A stretch of 64,000 bases of DNA from Nitrospira sp. (lineage in GTDB: Bacteria > Nitrospirota > Nitrospiria > Nitrospirales > UBA8639), in NCBI GenBank assembly GCA_011523385.1, contig WTGX01000017.1, positions 207,653 to 271,652 on the forward strand, read 5' to 3'. The translations under genes and the position numbers were made by a program. Under the pieces are notes generated by a model that saw only the letters and a list, made by a program, of their open reading frames with translations, made no database searches and had not been told where the DNA came from. Shown in pieces: positions 32,881 to 41,594 of this stretch. Numbering within the stretch: the first letter of the stretch is position 1; each line of letters begins with the position of its first letter.

Positions 32881-33280
32881 GCCGTCGTATCCTTATGTAA
32901 AACGCGCGAAACCCTTACAATGTATGTTTCAGGGCAAACGTCTCTTGGCTTGCATCATAGGATAGGGCATTTGACCGTGTCAACGAGATACGAGTAATTA
33001 AAACTAGGTAATAATATGGCATGCGTTATTGCGGATTATATAGGTCAGTCGATGCCCTCTTCTTATTGTAGCTGCGGCATCTTATGCCGCAATTTTTCTG
33101 GCCGCATGAGATGCGGCGGCTACACATTAAGGGGCTTTTCTAAGAAAACTGGTCATTGTTAATCTCACGATTTAAGCCCCATTTTGTCGTCCGCTCGCAA
33201 AAAACGAAGAGCGCTGGTTCATGTGGGCCAAGGCGCACGGAGCAGTTGCGCGAAGACAGGGAGGATGGTAAGGAAACGCC
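32881..33280. other. 400-base gap between yebC and fmt with a twin-hairpin repeat
   Basis: No gene seen. The centre is A+T-rich (around 32995-33060) and must carry the divergent promoters of yebC-ruvA and fmt. A two-hairpin repeat occupies 33068-33123. The strand ahead of fmt ends in GGTAAGGAAACGCC, the ribosome binding site. Confidence 0.6.
33068..33123. repeat. REP-like element of two adjacent hairpins
   Basis: Two perfect seven-base hairpins, GCGGCAT-ctt-ATGCCGC (33074-33090) and GCCGCAT-gag-ATGCGGC (33101-33117), face each other across AATTTTTCTG. Near-complementary ends (GTAGCTGC and GCGGCTAC) allow the whole element to fold as one long stem. The structure is that of bacterial interspersed palindromic elements. 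Confidence 0.8.
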
Positions 33281-34282
33281 ATGCGCGTCGTGTTTATGGG
33301 AACGCCCGCCTTTGCGGTGCCGTCACTCGAAGCCCTGGACGCCTCGGGCCATGAGGTTGTCGGCGTGGTCACCCGGCCCGACCGTCCCAAAGGAAGGGGA
33401 CAGGCCGTGGTGCCGTGCCCGGTGAAAGAACTGGCCGTGGCCAAGGGGTTGCCCGTGAGTCAACCCGAGAAGATGAAGAGCCCGGATTTTCTGCGGCTAC
33501 TCTCCGGTTGGAAACCGGACGTCATTGCCGTGACGGCGTTCGGCCGGTTCCTTCCCAAAGCGATCCTGGATCTGCCGCCCATGGGGTGCGTCAACGTCCA
33601 TGGTTCTCTGCTGCCCGCCTACCGGGGAGCCGCGCCGATCCAATGGGCGCTCATTCACGGAGATCCGGAAACGGGGATTACCACCATGTTGATGGATGAG
33701 GGCATGGATACCGGTGACGTGCTGCTTCAGCAACCGGTCCCGATCGAACCCGAGGATACCACCCTGGAATTGGGCGCCCGGTTGGCACAAGTCGGCGGTG
33801 CGCTCCTGGTGGAAACGCTCACGCGCTTGGCCGAACGTTCGGTCGTTCCCCGCGCGCAGGATCATAGCCGGGCCACGGTGGCCCCGTTGTTGACAAAAGA
33901 AGACGGCGTAATCGATTGGACGCAATCAGCCACGCAGATTGTCAACAGGATCAGGGGCCTATCACCATGGCCCGGGTGCTATACCTTTCATCATGCCTGT
34001 CCTGAGCGTAGCGGAGCGGAGCGAAGGAAACATCGCCTGATCGTCCGAAAAGGCCGCGTCGATCCACAGGGCGGCCCGGACGGGAGCGACGTGCAACAAC
34101 CAGGGACCATCCTGGCCGTGGGTCCGAAGTCCTTTTGGGTGCAGACGGGTGCGGGCAGGATCGAAGTGCTGGAAGTGCAACCCGCGAATAAAAAACGCAT
34201 GTCCGTGGAACAGTTTCTGCTAGGATATACCCTTCGAGCGCAGGAAGCGCTTAGTCCGCAGCCGGAAAGTTGCGTATCGTAA
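33281..34282 (+). CDS. fmt: Methionyl-tRNA formyltransferase
   Basis: Fmt formylates the initiator Met-tRNA using 10-formyltetrahydrofolate. The N-terminal domain has MRVVFMGTPAFAVPSLEAL, then GCVNVHGSLLPAYRGAAPIQWA and the active-site Asp region TGITTMLMDEGMDTGDVL. The C-terminal domain begins near residue 205. In it, the stretch CYTFHHACPERSGAERRKHR contains about a dozen extra residues encoded by an in-frame dispersed repeat (33996-34030). Total length 333, slightly above the usual 310-315. AAGGAAA precedes the ATG. No def gene is adjacent. Confidence 0.96.
   Translation: MRVVFMGTPAFAVPSLEALDASGHEVVGVVTRPDRPKGRGQAVVPCPVKELAVAKGLPVSQPEKMKSPDFLRLLSGWKPDVIAVTAFGRFLPKAILDLPPMGCVNVHGSLLPAYRGAAPIQWALIHGDPETGITTMLMDEGMDTGDVLLQQPVPIEPEDTTLELGARLAQVGGALLVETLTRLAERSVVPRAQDHSRATVAPLLTKEDGVIDWTQSATQIVNRIRGLSPWPGCYTFHHACPERSGAERRKHRLIVRKGRVDPQGGPDGSDVQQPGTILAVGPKSFWVQTGAGRIEVLEVQPANKKRMSVEQFLLGYTLRAQEALSPQPESCVS
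33996..34030 (+). repeat. Dispersed repeat (family A) inserted in frame in fmt
   Basis: GCCTGTCCTGAGCGTAGCGG and the following GAGCGAAGGA match the intergenic repeat copies near 44765 and 56945. Translated as His-Ala-Cys-Pro-Glu-Arg-Ser-Gly-Ala-Glu-Arg-Arg, a segment I do not find in the usual Fmt pattern at this point. Confidence 0.75.
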
Positions 34283-34315
34283 ACGCCGGAGCGTGTGAAC
34301 GCAGTCGAGGATACT

Positions 34316-34654
34316 ATGAGTGATCAGACCAAGCAGGCATTGGAATTCATCGGAAAGCAAATCCGCGAGCTCAAAATCATTCAGCCGCACCTGCTGGAGG
34401 CCGTGAACGCGATCCTGGCCAAAGAACAATTCTACAAATGGAAAAAACAGGTGGTGACGCAGGTGGGAGAACAACTCGGCACCGGCTACCGGAAACGATT
34501 GTCCAAGGATTGGTTGGAAACGGCCTTTGCCGGAGCGGATATGTACGATGAATTGAGTGACGACATCGAAATGTGTCTCCGCCACCTGTACCAACTCTCC
34601 CACGAGATTGAAACCGGTGGGCTGCAAGGCCAGGACGAAATCCCGTCAACCTGA
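34316..34654 (+). CDS. Hypothetical protein (112 aa) between fmt and ksgA
   Basis: Not recognised. A helical, charged, soluble protein: QALEFIGKQIRELKIIQPHL, AKEQFYKWKKQVVTQVGEQ, and an acidic C-terminus. The ATG at 34316 follows CGAGG; a GTG 21 bases earlier would add seven residues. It ends six bases before ksgA, so it is almost certainly in the fmt-ksgA-ftsK-lolA transcript. Confidence 0.7.
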   Translation: MSDQTKQALEFIGKQIRELKIIQPHLLEAVNAILAKEQFYKWKKQVVTQVGEQLGTGYRKRLSKDWLETAFAGADMYDELSDDIEMCLRHLYQLSHEIETGGLQGQDEIPST

Positions 34655-34659
34655 TACCG

Positions 34660-35475
34660 ATGCCCGTTCTGCCTCGCCCCCGAAAACGCCTCGGGCAACA
34701 TTTTCTCATCGATCCCAACATCGTCCGCAAGATACTGAAGGTTGCGGCGTTGAATCCGGAAGACGTGGTCTTTGAAATCGGCCCCGGACGGGGCGCCCTC
34801 ACGCACGCGTTGTGCGAACGCGTCGCCCGGGTGATTGCCGTGGAGATCGACCGGCTTCTGGTCGAGTACTTGGCGCACACCTGCGCGCAACGGGACGTCT
34901 TGGAATTGCATCATGGAGACGCTCTGGCGTTTCCCTATGACACCCTGCCCACGGGCACGGTCGTCATTGCCAATTTACCCTACTACGTATCAACGCCTCT
35001 GGTATTCCGGTTGCTGGAGGAACGTGAGCGCATCGACCGGATGGTGCTGATGCTGCAACGTGAAGTGGCCGAGCGCATGATTGCGTCGCCCGGCTCGCGG
35101 GATTATGGCCTCTTGTCCGTCGTCACCCAATATTTGACGAAACCCCGCAAGACCTTCGTCGTGCCAGCCAGTTGTTTCCGCCCGATCCCGCAAGTGGACT
35201 CGGCGGTGGTATGCCTGACGGGCCGGTCCGCCCGTAAACCGACCGACCCCGGATTCGACGACGTGTTCATGAAGGTCGTCCGGGGTGCGTTTGCACATCG
35301 ACGCAAAACCCTCATCAACTCCTGCCGCGAAGAAGGCTGGGAAGAACCCGTGCTCCGACGGGCTCTGGAAGAAACCAATATCGATCCGCGTCGCCGGGCC
35401 GAAACGCTCGCGGTCAAGGAATTTATCGCCCTGACGCATTCCGTCCGCTCACTCGGTTTACTGAATGTTCACTAG
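34660..35475 (+). CDS. rsmA: 16S rRNA (adenine1518/1519-N6)-dimethyltransferase
   Basis: RsmA/KsgA dimethylates two adjacent adenines in helix 45 of 16S rRNA late in 30S assembly. It has KRLGQHFLIDPNIVRKIL, the AdoMet motif VFEIGPGRGALT (near residues 37-48) and the catalytic NLPYYVSTPLV (near 107-117). The 271-residue length is standard. It starts five bases after the preceding hypothetical. Confidence 0.97.
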   Translation: MPVLPRPRKRLGQHFLIDPNIVRKILKVAALNPEDVVFEIGPGRGALTHALCERVARVIAVEIDRLLVEYLAHTCAQRDVLELHHGDALAFPYDTLPTGTVVIANLPYYVSTPLVFRLLEERERIDRMVLMLQREVAERMIASPGSRDYGLLSVVTQYLTKPRKTFVVPASCFRPIPQVDSAVVCLTGRSARKPTDPGFDDVFMKVVRGAFAHRRKTLINSCREEGWEEPVLRRALEETNIDPRRRAETLAVKEFIALTHSVRSLGLLNVH

Positions 35476-35520
35476 GTAATTTGGTTGATAAAAGTCGCAG
35501 CCATGTGATAAAGTCGGTTC

Positions 35521-37944
35521 ATGCGCCTATTTTTCAGGCCCGCCAAGAAGTCCGCCAGGCCGGCAGCGCCCCGCCCCGCCCTTCCAATCAACCGGGAAAT
35601 TGTCGGTATTCTCCTCGTCACGCTGGCCGTGTTGATCTTTCTGAGTCTGTGGTCCTTTTCACTCCATGATGTCGGCTGGTCCGGATTCCCGGAGAGTGAC
35701 ACGGTGGTGGAACGCGGCAGCCCGCAGAACCTGGTCGGGCTGGTGGGTGCCTACATTGCCAAGGTGCTGATTTGGCTCGTGGGCTCCGCAGCCTTGGCGA
35801 TCCCGTTTGTTATCCTCGTGTACGGCATTCGCATGTTCCTAACGGAGCGCAAATCCGTCACGACGATCCTGGGCTCCGTGCTGCTCATCCTGGGGTTGAG
35901 CACGCTCGTGTGGTTGCATCATCCCGTCCCCGCTCAGGTTTTGGAAGACGGGATTACATCGGGTGTCTATGCCGGGCACGCGGGCGCTTGGACAGCCGGC
36001 AAGCTGGAACCCTTGTTCGGCCGATGGGGCACCACGATCCTCTTGGGAGCCTTGCTGCTCGTTTCCCTCTTGCTCATCACGCCTTTTTCCCTCTCTGCAG
36101 GGGTCGGAAGCATTCCCACGGGCGTGGGGAAAATGGGGCAATGGGTCCGGTTTCCCGCGTGGCAGTGGCCGGCCTGGTGGAAAGACCGCTCTCAACCCAA
36201 GGCCAATAAACCGCTCAAAATCAATCGCGAATCGAGAAAACAGCGGCCAATCTTTGCGTTTCTCAAAGAAGACGACCCGAAAGAGGAGCCGCCCCTGGAA
36301 CAAGACGCCCAAGCTCCGGCTGAGATCGATTTTCCTGCACGGAGCGGACTTCGTACCGTTTCGCGATCCGACGTGGGGCGACCCGAACCGGTCAGGAAAG
36401 TGGCGAAAGGCTATCACCTGCCGGACCCCGTAGCCCTGCTTGAGGCGCCTCCGGTGTCAAACACACAGCAGACAGATGAGAACCTGGAGTCGCAGTCCCA
36501 AATCCTTACCGGCACCTTGCAGAACTTCGGGATTGCCGGAAAAGTCACCGAAGTGCATCCGGGGCCGGTCATCACCATGTACGAATTCGCGCCGGGGCCC
36601 GGCATCAAAGTCGCGCGAATCGTGACGCTCGCCCACGATTTGGCCATGGCCCTGAAAGCCCCCAGCGTGCGCATCGTGGTCCCGCTGCCGGGAAAATCCA
36701 CGGTGGGGATCGAAGTCCCCAACCCGGTACGAGAAACCGTGGCGTTACGGGAAATCCTGACCAATGAGACCTATGCCAATTCCCGGTCCAAATTGACGCT
36801 GGCCCTAGGGAAAGATATTTTCGGACGTCCTTGCGTCGCGGACCTGAAAACCATGCCGCACCTGTTGGTGGCAGGGGCAACCGGGGCAGGGAAAAGCGTG
36901 GGGTTGAACAGCATGTTGTTGAGTCTCCTGTTTTCCGCCCATCCCGACGAGGTTAAATTGTTGCTCATTGATCCCAAGGTCTTGGAACTCCAGGTCTATG
37001 ACGGTATCCCGCACCTGTTGCATCCGGTGCTGACGTCCCCGAAAGCCGCGGCACGCGGGCTGACCTGGGTCCTGCAGGAAATGGAGCGCCGCTATCGTCT
37101 GCTCGCGGAATACGGGGTGCGCAATATCCAGGCCTATAACCAGGCTGTAGGGGACGACCTGCGTGTCGTCCCACGACCCGAGGACGGCTTGCGCGTCGCC
37201 CCGCGGAACACGCCTCAATCGAACCGGCTCGGGTCAGGGACCGAGCCCGAGGAAACCGGCGACCATGAGCCTGACGAGGTCCCGCAACCGCTTCCCTACA
37301 TCGTGGTGGTAGTCGACGAATTTGCCGATCTCATGATGACGGCGCCCAAGGAAGTGGAAGAAAAAATCGCCCGGCTGGCCCAAATGGCCCGGGCGTCGGG
37401 CATCCATCTGATCCTGGCTACCCAACGCCCGTCGGTGGACGTGGTGACCGGCCTTATCAAAGCCAATTTCCCCACCAGGATCGCCTATCAGGTCTCGTCC
37501 AAGACCGATTCCCGGACCATTCTCGATACCAATGGGGCCGAATCCCTGCTCGGGTGGGGAGACATGCTCTATTTGCCGCCGGGCACTGGCCGTCTGACGC
37601 GGCTGCACGGCTCCTACGTCTCAGACGACGAAGTTCGCCGGGTCGTCGAGTACGTGAAGGCGCAAGCCGGTCCGGAGTTCTGCAACGAATCGGCGTTCCA
37701 GGAACAGGTCATCGTCGAAGAAAATCAGGAACGCGACGAAATCTATGAGCAAGCCAGGGAAGTCGTGTTGACCTCCGGGCAGGCCTCCGCGTCGCTCATT
37801 CAACGTCGGTTGCGGCTTGGGTATCCCCGGGCGGCACGCATGATTGAACAGATGGAAGAGGAAGGCTTAGTGAGTGCACCCGGACGCGATGGCCGTCGTG
37901 AAGTCCTGGGTCGCCGGATGGCACTTGAAGAGGAGGTGGGATGA
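35521..37944 (+). CDS. ftsK: DNA translocase FtsK/SpoIIIE
   Basis: A septal DNA pump of 807 residues that clears chromosome ends before division. The N-terminus has four membrane segments (about residues 25-200). The alpha-beta motor has Walker A GATGAGKSV (near 456-464) and IVVVVDEFADLMM with Walker B (near 593). The C-terminal winged helix (gamma) begins at about residue 735 (VLTSGQASASLIQRRLRLGY) and should read the KOPS orientation sequences. Between YNQ and PYIVVVVDE there are about 45 extra residues compared with most homologues, partly encoded by a hairpin repeat (37146-37172). Its stop overlaps the lolA start. Confidence 0.96.
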   Translation: MRLFFRPAKKSARPAAPRPALPINREIVGILLVTLAVLIFLSLWSFSLHDVGWSGFPESDTVVERGSPQNLVGLVGAYIAKVLIWLVGSAALAIPFVILVYGIRMFLTERKSVTTILGSVLLILGLSTLVWLHHPVPAQVLEDGITSGVYAGHAGAWTAGKLEPLFGRWGTTILLGALLLVSLLLITPFSLSAGVGSIPTGVGKMGQWVRFPAWQWPAWWKDRSQPKANKPLKINRESRKQRPIFAFLKEDDPKEEPPLEQDAQAPAEIDFPARSGLRTVSRSDVGRPEPVRKVAKGYHLPDPVALLEAPPVSNTQQTDENLESQSQILTGTLQNFGIAGKVTEVHPGPVITMYEFAPGPGIKVARIVTLAHDLAMALKAPSVRIVVPLPGKSTVGIEVPNPVRETVALREILTNETYANSRSKLTLALGKDIFGRPCVADLKTMPHLLVAGATGAGKSVGLNSMLLSLLFSAHPDEVKLLLIDPKVLELQVYDGIPHLLHPVLTSPKAAARGLTWVLQEMERRYRLLAEYGVRNIQAYNQAVGDDLRVVPRPEDGLRVAPRNTPQSNRLGSGTEPEETGDHEPDEVPQPLPYIVVVVDEFADLMMTAPKEVEEKIARLAQMARASGIHLILATQRPSVDVVTGLIKANFPTRIAYQVSSKTDSRTILDTNGAESLLGWGDMLYLPPGTGRLTRLHGSYVSDDEVRRVVEYVKAQAGPEFCNESAFQEQVIVEENQERDEIYEQAREVVLTSGQASASLIQRRLRLGYPRAARMIEQMEEEGLVSAPGRDGRREVLGRRMALEEEVG
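37146..37172 (+). repeat. Hairpin repeat (family B) in frame inside ftsK
   Basis: GTAGG is followed by the stem GGGACGAC/GTCGTCCC with a six-base loop. It has the same layout as the copies at 11969-11995 and 58884-58910. It encodes Val-Gly-Asp-Asp-Leu-Arg-Val-Val in the variable loop of the motor domain, before PYIVVVVDE. Confidence 0.7.
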
Positions 37945-38630
37945 AGCAAGCGGCATGGATCGTGATCGGGTGTGTGTTGGTAGTGATCCCGGCGCTCGTG
38001 CAGGCCAAGGCGAGCGATGAGCTTGGAGCGCTGATCAATCGCGTCGATGCGCAATACGCGCAGATCAAGGATTTCCAGGCTGACTTTGTCCAGGAAACGC
38101 GCATTCAAGGGTTCGATACGCCGATCCGCTCCTCCGGTCGCGTCTATCTCAAGAAGCCCGGCCGGCTCCGCTGGGATTACCTGGAACCCTCGGTGGAGCA
38201 CATCTACGTGTATGAGGATCAGGTGGCCATGTACGTGCCTGCCCACAATCAGATGCTGAAGGGCAGTCTCACGATGATGGTCTCGACCAAGGCCCCACTC
38301 CGGTTGCTCCAGGGGGTCGGTAAACTGGCCGAACACTTTACCCCGCAACCCACGGGAGACGGCGAGAAAGGGGAAGGCGGGTTGCCGTTGGTGACGCTGA
38401 TCCCCAAACGCGTGGCCGGCGCGCCGCCGTCGTCACTCGTCAAGATCGTGGCGGACATCCAACCGCGCACCCATATGATTCAAGCCCTCGCCTTGCATGA
38501 GAAGAATGGCAACGTCTCCGTATTTCGGTTCTCCAATTTCAAGGTCAACAAGGGCTTGGAGGACGCGGTGTTGATCCTGAATCCGCCTGAAGGGGTGGTC
38601 ATCGTCGAAGATTTTCTTCCGAAAAGCTGA
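37941..38630 (+). CDS. lolA: Outer-membrane lipoprotein carrier protein LolA
   Basis: A 229-residue periplasmic chaperone that ferries lipoproteins from LolCDE to the outer membrane. A signal peptide covers residues 1-22 (cleavage after VQA). The fold signature follows: KDFQADFVQETRIQGF, SSGRVYLKKPGRLRWDYLEP, then LIPK and MIQALALHEKNGN. It overlaps ftsK by four bases (ATGA). Confidence 0.93.
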   Translation: MKQAAWIVIGCVLVVIPALVQAKASDELGALINRVDAQYAQIKDFQADFVQETRIQGFDTPIRSSGRVYLKKPGRLRWDYLEPSVEHIYVYEDQVAMYVPAHNQMLKGSLTMMVSTKAPLRLLQGVGKLAEHFTPQPTGDGEKGEGGLPLVTLIPKRVAGAPPSSLVKIVADIQPRTHMIQALALHEKNGNVSVFRFSNFKVNKGLEDAVLILNPPEGVVIVEDFLPKS

Positions 38631-38657
38631 GATCGCGTCATCCCCTACAACACGTCA

Positions 38658-39224
38658 ATGGATAGACCCGTGAGAATCCTGCTGTGCCTCGTCGTCTTGG
38701 CCGTGGGCACTTGGCTTTTCCCCGTGTCCGCCTTGACTCTTACGGGCGACCTGACTAACGATCCGGCCAAGGTGATCAAAAAATATCTGTCGCTGGATCA
38801 ACGGGGAGCCCGGTTGACCGCGCACTCATACGAAGCGGTCCGGCCCTACGTGGCGTGGGACCGGGAGGAGCCGGTCTGGGAACGGTTTGTGGTGATCCGC
38901 AAGTATTCGGTCAGCGACGACGTCACGCAATGGACGATCGTAAGCAGCACGGAAGCCCTCATTCCCGTCACCTTTCAGGTCCTTGGCGTCGTTCACGTGG
39001 AAACCGCCACGTTCGTGCCGGAGCCGCGGGAGGAACAGTTCTCCATTCGCATTCGAGCCGTGGGCAATCACTGGAGAATGGTGTCGCCGGTGTTTCCTCC
39101 CCACGTGGGCCGGAGCCGCTTGGCGGACTTTGTCAAAGACACCATGCTCCGTGAAACCAATGACGACCGCGCCCGGGCGTTGCGCAGGCTCAGGGACGAT
39201 CTCGTCAACGCCGGCCGATCATGA
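38658..39224 (+). CDS. Hypothetical exported protein (188 aa)
   Basis: Not recognised. A hydrophobic N-terminal segment (residues 6-25) ending ALTLTGD suggests a signal peptide or anchor. The body is mixed beta, with EAVRPYVAWDREEPVWERFVV and VHVETATFVPEPREEQFSIR, reminiscent of a lipid- or ligand-binding beta sheet. It lies between lolA and gph and overlaps gph by four bases, so it belongs to the same operon; an envelope role is plausible by context only. Confidence 0.7.
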   Translation: MDRPVRILLCLVVLAVGTWLFPVSALTLTGDLTNDPAKVIKKYLSLDQRGARLTAHSYEAVRPYVAWDREEPVWERFVVIRKYSVSDDVTQWTIVSSTEALIPVTFQVLGVVHVETATFVPEPREEQFSIRIRAVGNHWRMVSPVFPPHVGRSRLADFVKDTMLRETNDDRARALRRLRDDLVNAGRS

Positions 39225-39925
39225 ACCATGGCCCGATAGGAGATTCCGTCCGGTTGATCATCTTTGATCTTGACGGGACCCTCATTGATTCCAAGTACGA
39301 TATTGCCGCGTCGGTAAACCGCACGCTCGGGGATCTGGATATACCCACGTTGCCGCCCGAACAGATTTTCACCTTCGTGGGCGACGGGGTCAAACGGCTG
39401 TTGCGCTTATCCGTCGGGGAGGCCAATGAGGCGCGCTATGAAGAAGCGCTGCGGATCTTCCGCGGACATTATCTCGCGCATTGTCTGGACACCACGCAAT
39501 TGTATCCCGGCCTGGACCAATTGTTTGACGGGCGGGATACGCGCATGAAGGCCCTGGCTACGAATAAATCGCTGGAATACACCCTGCGTATCACTGAAGG
39601 CTTGAAGATCAAGGACCGGTTTGCCACGATCGAAGGTCCCCTCGACCAGTCCGATCTGAAACCCGATCCGGGCATGTTGTTGCGGATCCTGGAGCGCCTC
39701 TCGGTTCGACCGCAAGAAGCCGTGTTCGTAGGCGACAGCACCAACGACGTGCGGGCCGCCCAGGCTGCCGGGATGTCTGCCTGCGCGGTCGGCTACGGGT
39801 ACGGCAATCGGGACAAAGTGTCGGCCCTCAACCCCGACTACTATTGTGAAAAGCCGGTCGACCTGCTCTCGTTCCTGTTCCCTCACGCTCGACTTGGATC
39901 TGAATTGGAAGGAAGGTCAGGTTGA
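39221..39925 (+). CDS. gph: Phosphoglycolate phosphatase (HAD family)
   Basis: A 234-residue HAD hydrolase that removes phosphate from 2-phosphoglycolate, a by-product of DNA repair or oxygenase activity. Motif I is DLDGTLIDS (near residues 16-24), motif II is ALATNKS, and motif III/IV is KPDPGM with VFVGDSTNDVRAAQAAG. A C1-type helical cap occupies about 30-100. Other small-molecule phosphatases of this subfamily look alike, so the substrate is probable rather than certain. It ends the fmt-gph operon. Confidence 0.88.
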   Translation: MNHGPIGDSVRLIIFDLDGTLIDSKYDIAASVNRTLGDLDIPTLPPEQIFTFVGDGVKRLLRLSVGEANEARYEEALRIFRGHYLAHCLDTTQLYPGLDQLFDGRDTRMKALATNKSLEYTLRITEGLKIKDRFATIEGPLDQSDLKPDPGMLLRILERLSVRPQEAVFVGDSTNDVRAAQAAGMSACAVGYGYGNRDKVSALNPDYYCEKPVDLLSFLFPHARLGSELEGRSG

Positions 39926-40029
39926 ATGACGGCAATGTTGAACAGGCGACGATGACAGGATGAAGTCTTTATCTGGTGTGCTTTGTGGGCAGTGGTTGCG
40001 GCATCGATGGTTGATTACATAAAATAAAA

Positions 40030-40048
40030 ATAATCTTGTAAAGATTAT
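40030..40048. promoter_or_regulatory. Perfect inverted repeat upstream of the TIGR04255 operon
   Basis: ATAATCTT and AAGATTAT flank a GTA spacer, 30 bases before the first start codon of the operon, in an A+T-rich region without other features. It could be an operator or a small hairpin in the leader. Confidence 0.5.
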
Positions 40049-40077
40049 AGCGATCGTGAAATAATTTGACACTCCCA

Positions 40078-40863
40078 ATGTCCATAGCGTTTAAGACCCC
40101 GCCCATTGATGAAGTTGTAGTCTCTTCATACTTTAACCCTCCGTTAGCTAATTTTCATAGCGAGCACGTTGGTCTGTTTTGGGAAAAGATAAAGAATGAC
40201 TTTCCTACAGTGAAGCAACAAGTTCCAGTGAATATTGGACAGGACATTATTACCGAGGAGTTTTTCCCAATGCCTCGATACTGGTTTATTGCCGGTGATG
40301 AAATCAGTCTCATTCAGATACAGAAGAACGCTTTTATGTTCAATTGGCGTCGCCGAAAAGGCAATGAATATCCCCGTTATTATGAAAACATCAAGCCTGC
40401 ATTTGACAAATACTACGGTCTTTTTAGCGAATTTATCCGAACGGAAGTTAGCACAGAGGAACCTACGATTGATCTTTGTGAGTTGATCTACATTAATACT
40501 CTGGAACACTGCGACTTTTGGGTGGGACCGCAAGATACAACGAAGGTGATCCCATCATTCTCAATTCTGGATCTTGGTATTGACGCTTCTGATTCTCCTG
40601 GTTTCAACTGCAATTACTTCTACAGGCTCTCAAACGATTTGCAACTCAACATTAACATACGCAGTGGCGTTAAAGTTCAACAACAGAATGCACCAGTTCT
40701 GGCATTTGAAATCAAGGCAAGTGGTCGCCTTGGAGGGATAACAAAACCTCTCTCGGACGAATGGTTCCAGCGTGCACATGACTCAATCATCAATTGCTTT
40801 GTACGCATGACAAATCCAGACATCAGGGAAAAATACTGGATTCCACTAAAAGATACACCATGA
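40078..40863 (+). CDS. TIGR04255-family protein of unknown function
   Basis: A 261-residue protein with the family's opening pattern IAFKTPPIDEVVVSSYF and a C-terminal EWFQRAHDSIINCFVRMT. TIGR04255 proteins are sporadically distributed, and no role is established to my knowledge. The A+T-richer composition differs from gph before it. I use the ATG at 40078; a TTG at 40066 is the upstream alternative, and neither has a good Shine-Dalgarno. It is the first of three overlapping genes. Confidence 0.78.
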   Translation: MSIAFKTPPIDEVVVSSYFNPPLANFHSEHVGLFWEKIKNDFPTVKQQVPVNIGQDIITEEFFPMPRYWFIAGDEISLIQIQKNAFMFNWRRRKGNEYPRYYENIKPAFDKYYGLFSEFIRTEVSTEEPTIDLCELIYINTLEHCDFWVGPQDTTKVIPSFSILDLGIDASDSPGFNCNYFYRLSNDLQLNINIRSGVKVQQQNAPVLAFEIKASGRLGGITKPLSDEWFQRAHDSIINCFVRMTNPDIREKYWIPLKDTP

Positions 40864-41594
40864 GCACGACCGCAACCGCAAACCAAAAACTTTCTCCAAG
40901 TGATCTGTCACACCGATGGAATACCTATTTTTTTACCCCCGAAGAGGAAATCGAATTTGCAGAAGACAAAATTTTTGCCCAGGAAGAGATAGATAAAGAT
41001 CCACGGTGGGCTGGTCGTAACAATCCCCTAGCATGGCCTCATAATCCGTTTTATTCCCAATCATCTCCTCTTAGTTTTTGGGAAGTCGAATTTGAAGAAG
41101 ACATAAACGATTGTGTGCCAGTGACGTATGTTGCGTCTTCCAATACGCTTGAGGATACACTGAGATCGTCTGACTTGGTAAGCCAGTATCGTGCCGAGTT
41201 TGAAACAATCTGGACAGAAAGACAAAAGACGTATCAGGCTTATACACATCGCATTGAGGAACTCCGCCGATTTGCCTCAGAGGATGATGAATGTTCCGAT
41301 ATAGGCAAATCATCGAGAGAAGATTTCTGGTGGTTCGTCAAGTCCATGCCGTTGGCCAAGAGGGCGGAGTTGGTGCTCATGGACAATGGAAATCTTCGTG
41401 CCGTCTGGAAAGGCGATGACAAGACGCATATCGGGCTGCAGTTTCTTGGCTCACAATTGGGAGAGTACGTGATCTTCAAACGACGTCTAGGTGCTAAGAA
41501 AGTTTCGCGGGTAGTGGGTATTGATACACTGGAAGGATTGAAGAAACAGGTTCGGGCTTTTGATATCAATATCGCGTTGCTAGATAAAGAATAA
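40860..41594 (+). CDS. Hypothetical protein, second gene of the TIGR04255 operon
   Basis: Not recognised. A 244-residue soluble protein starting at an ATGA overlap with the preceding stop. Acidic N-terminal half (TPEEEIEFAEDKIFAQEEID). The C-terminal half has a compact block, LAKRAELVLMDNGNLRAVWKG, followed by THIGLQFLGSQLGEYVIFKR, which resembles a small beta-sheet domain found in partners of TIGR04255 proteins. An earlier in-frame start at 40794 would overlap the first gene by 70 bases and is unlikely. Confidence 0.7.
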   Translation: MSTTATANQKLSPSDLSHRWNTYFFTPEEEIEFAEDKIFAQEEIDKDPRWAGRNNPLAWPHNPFYSQSSPLSFWEVEFEEDINDCVPVTYVASSNTLEDTLRSSDLVSQYRAEFETIWTERQKTYQAYTHRIEELRRFASEDDECSDIGKSSREDFWWFVKSMPLAKRAELVLMDNGNLRAVWKGDDKTHIGLQFLGSQLGEYVIFKRRLGAKKVSRVVGIDTLEGLKKQVRAFDINIALLDKE

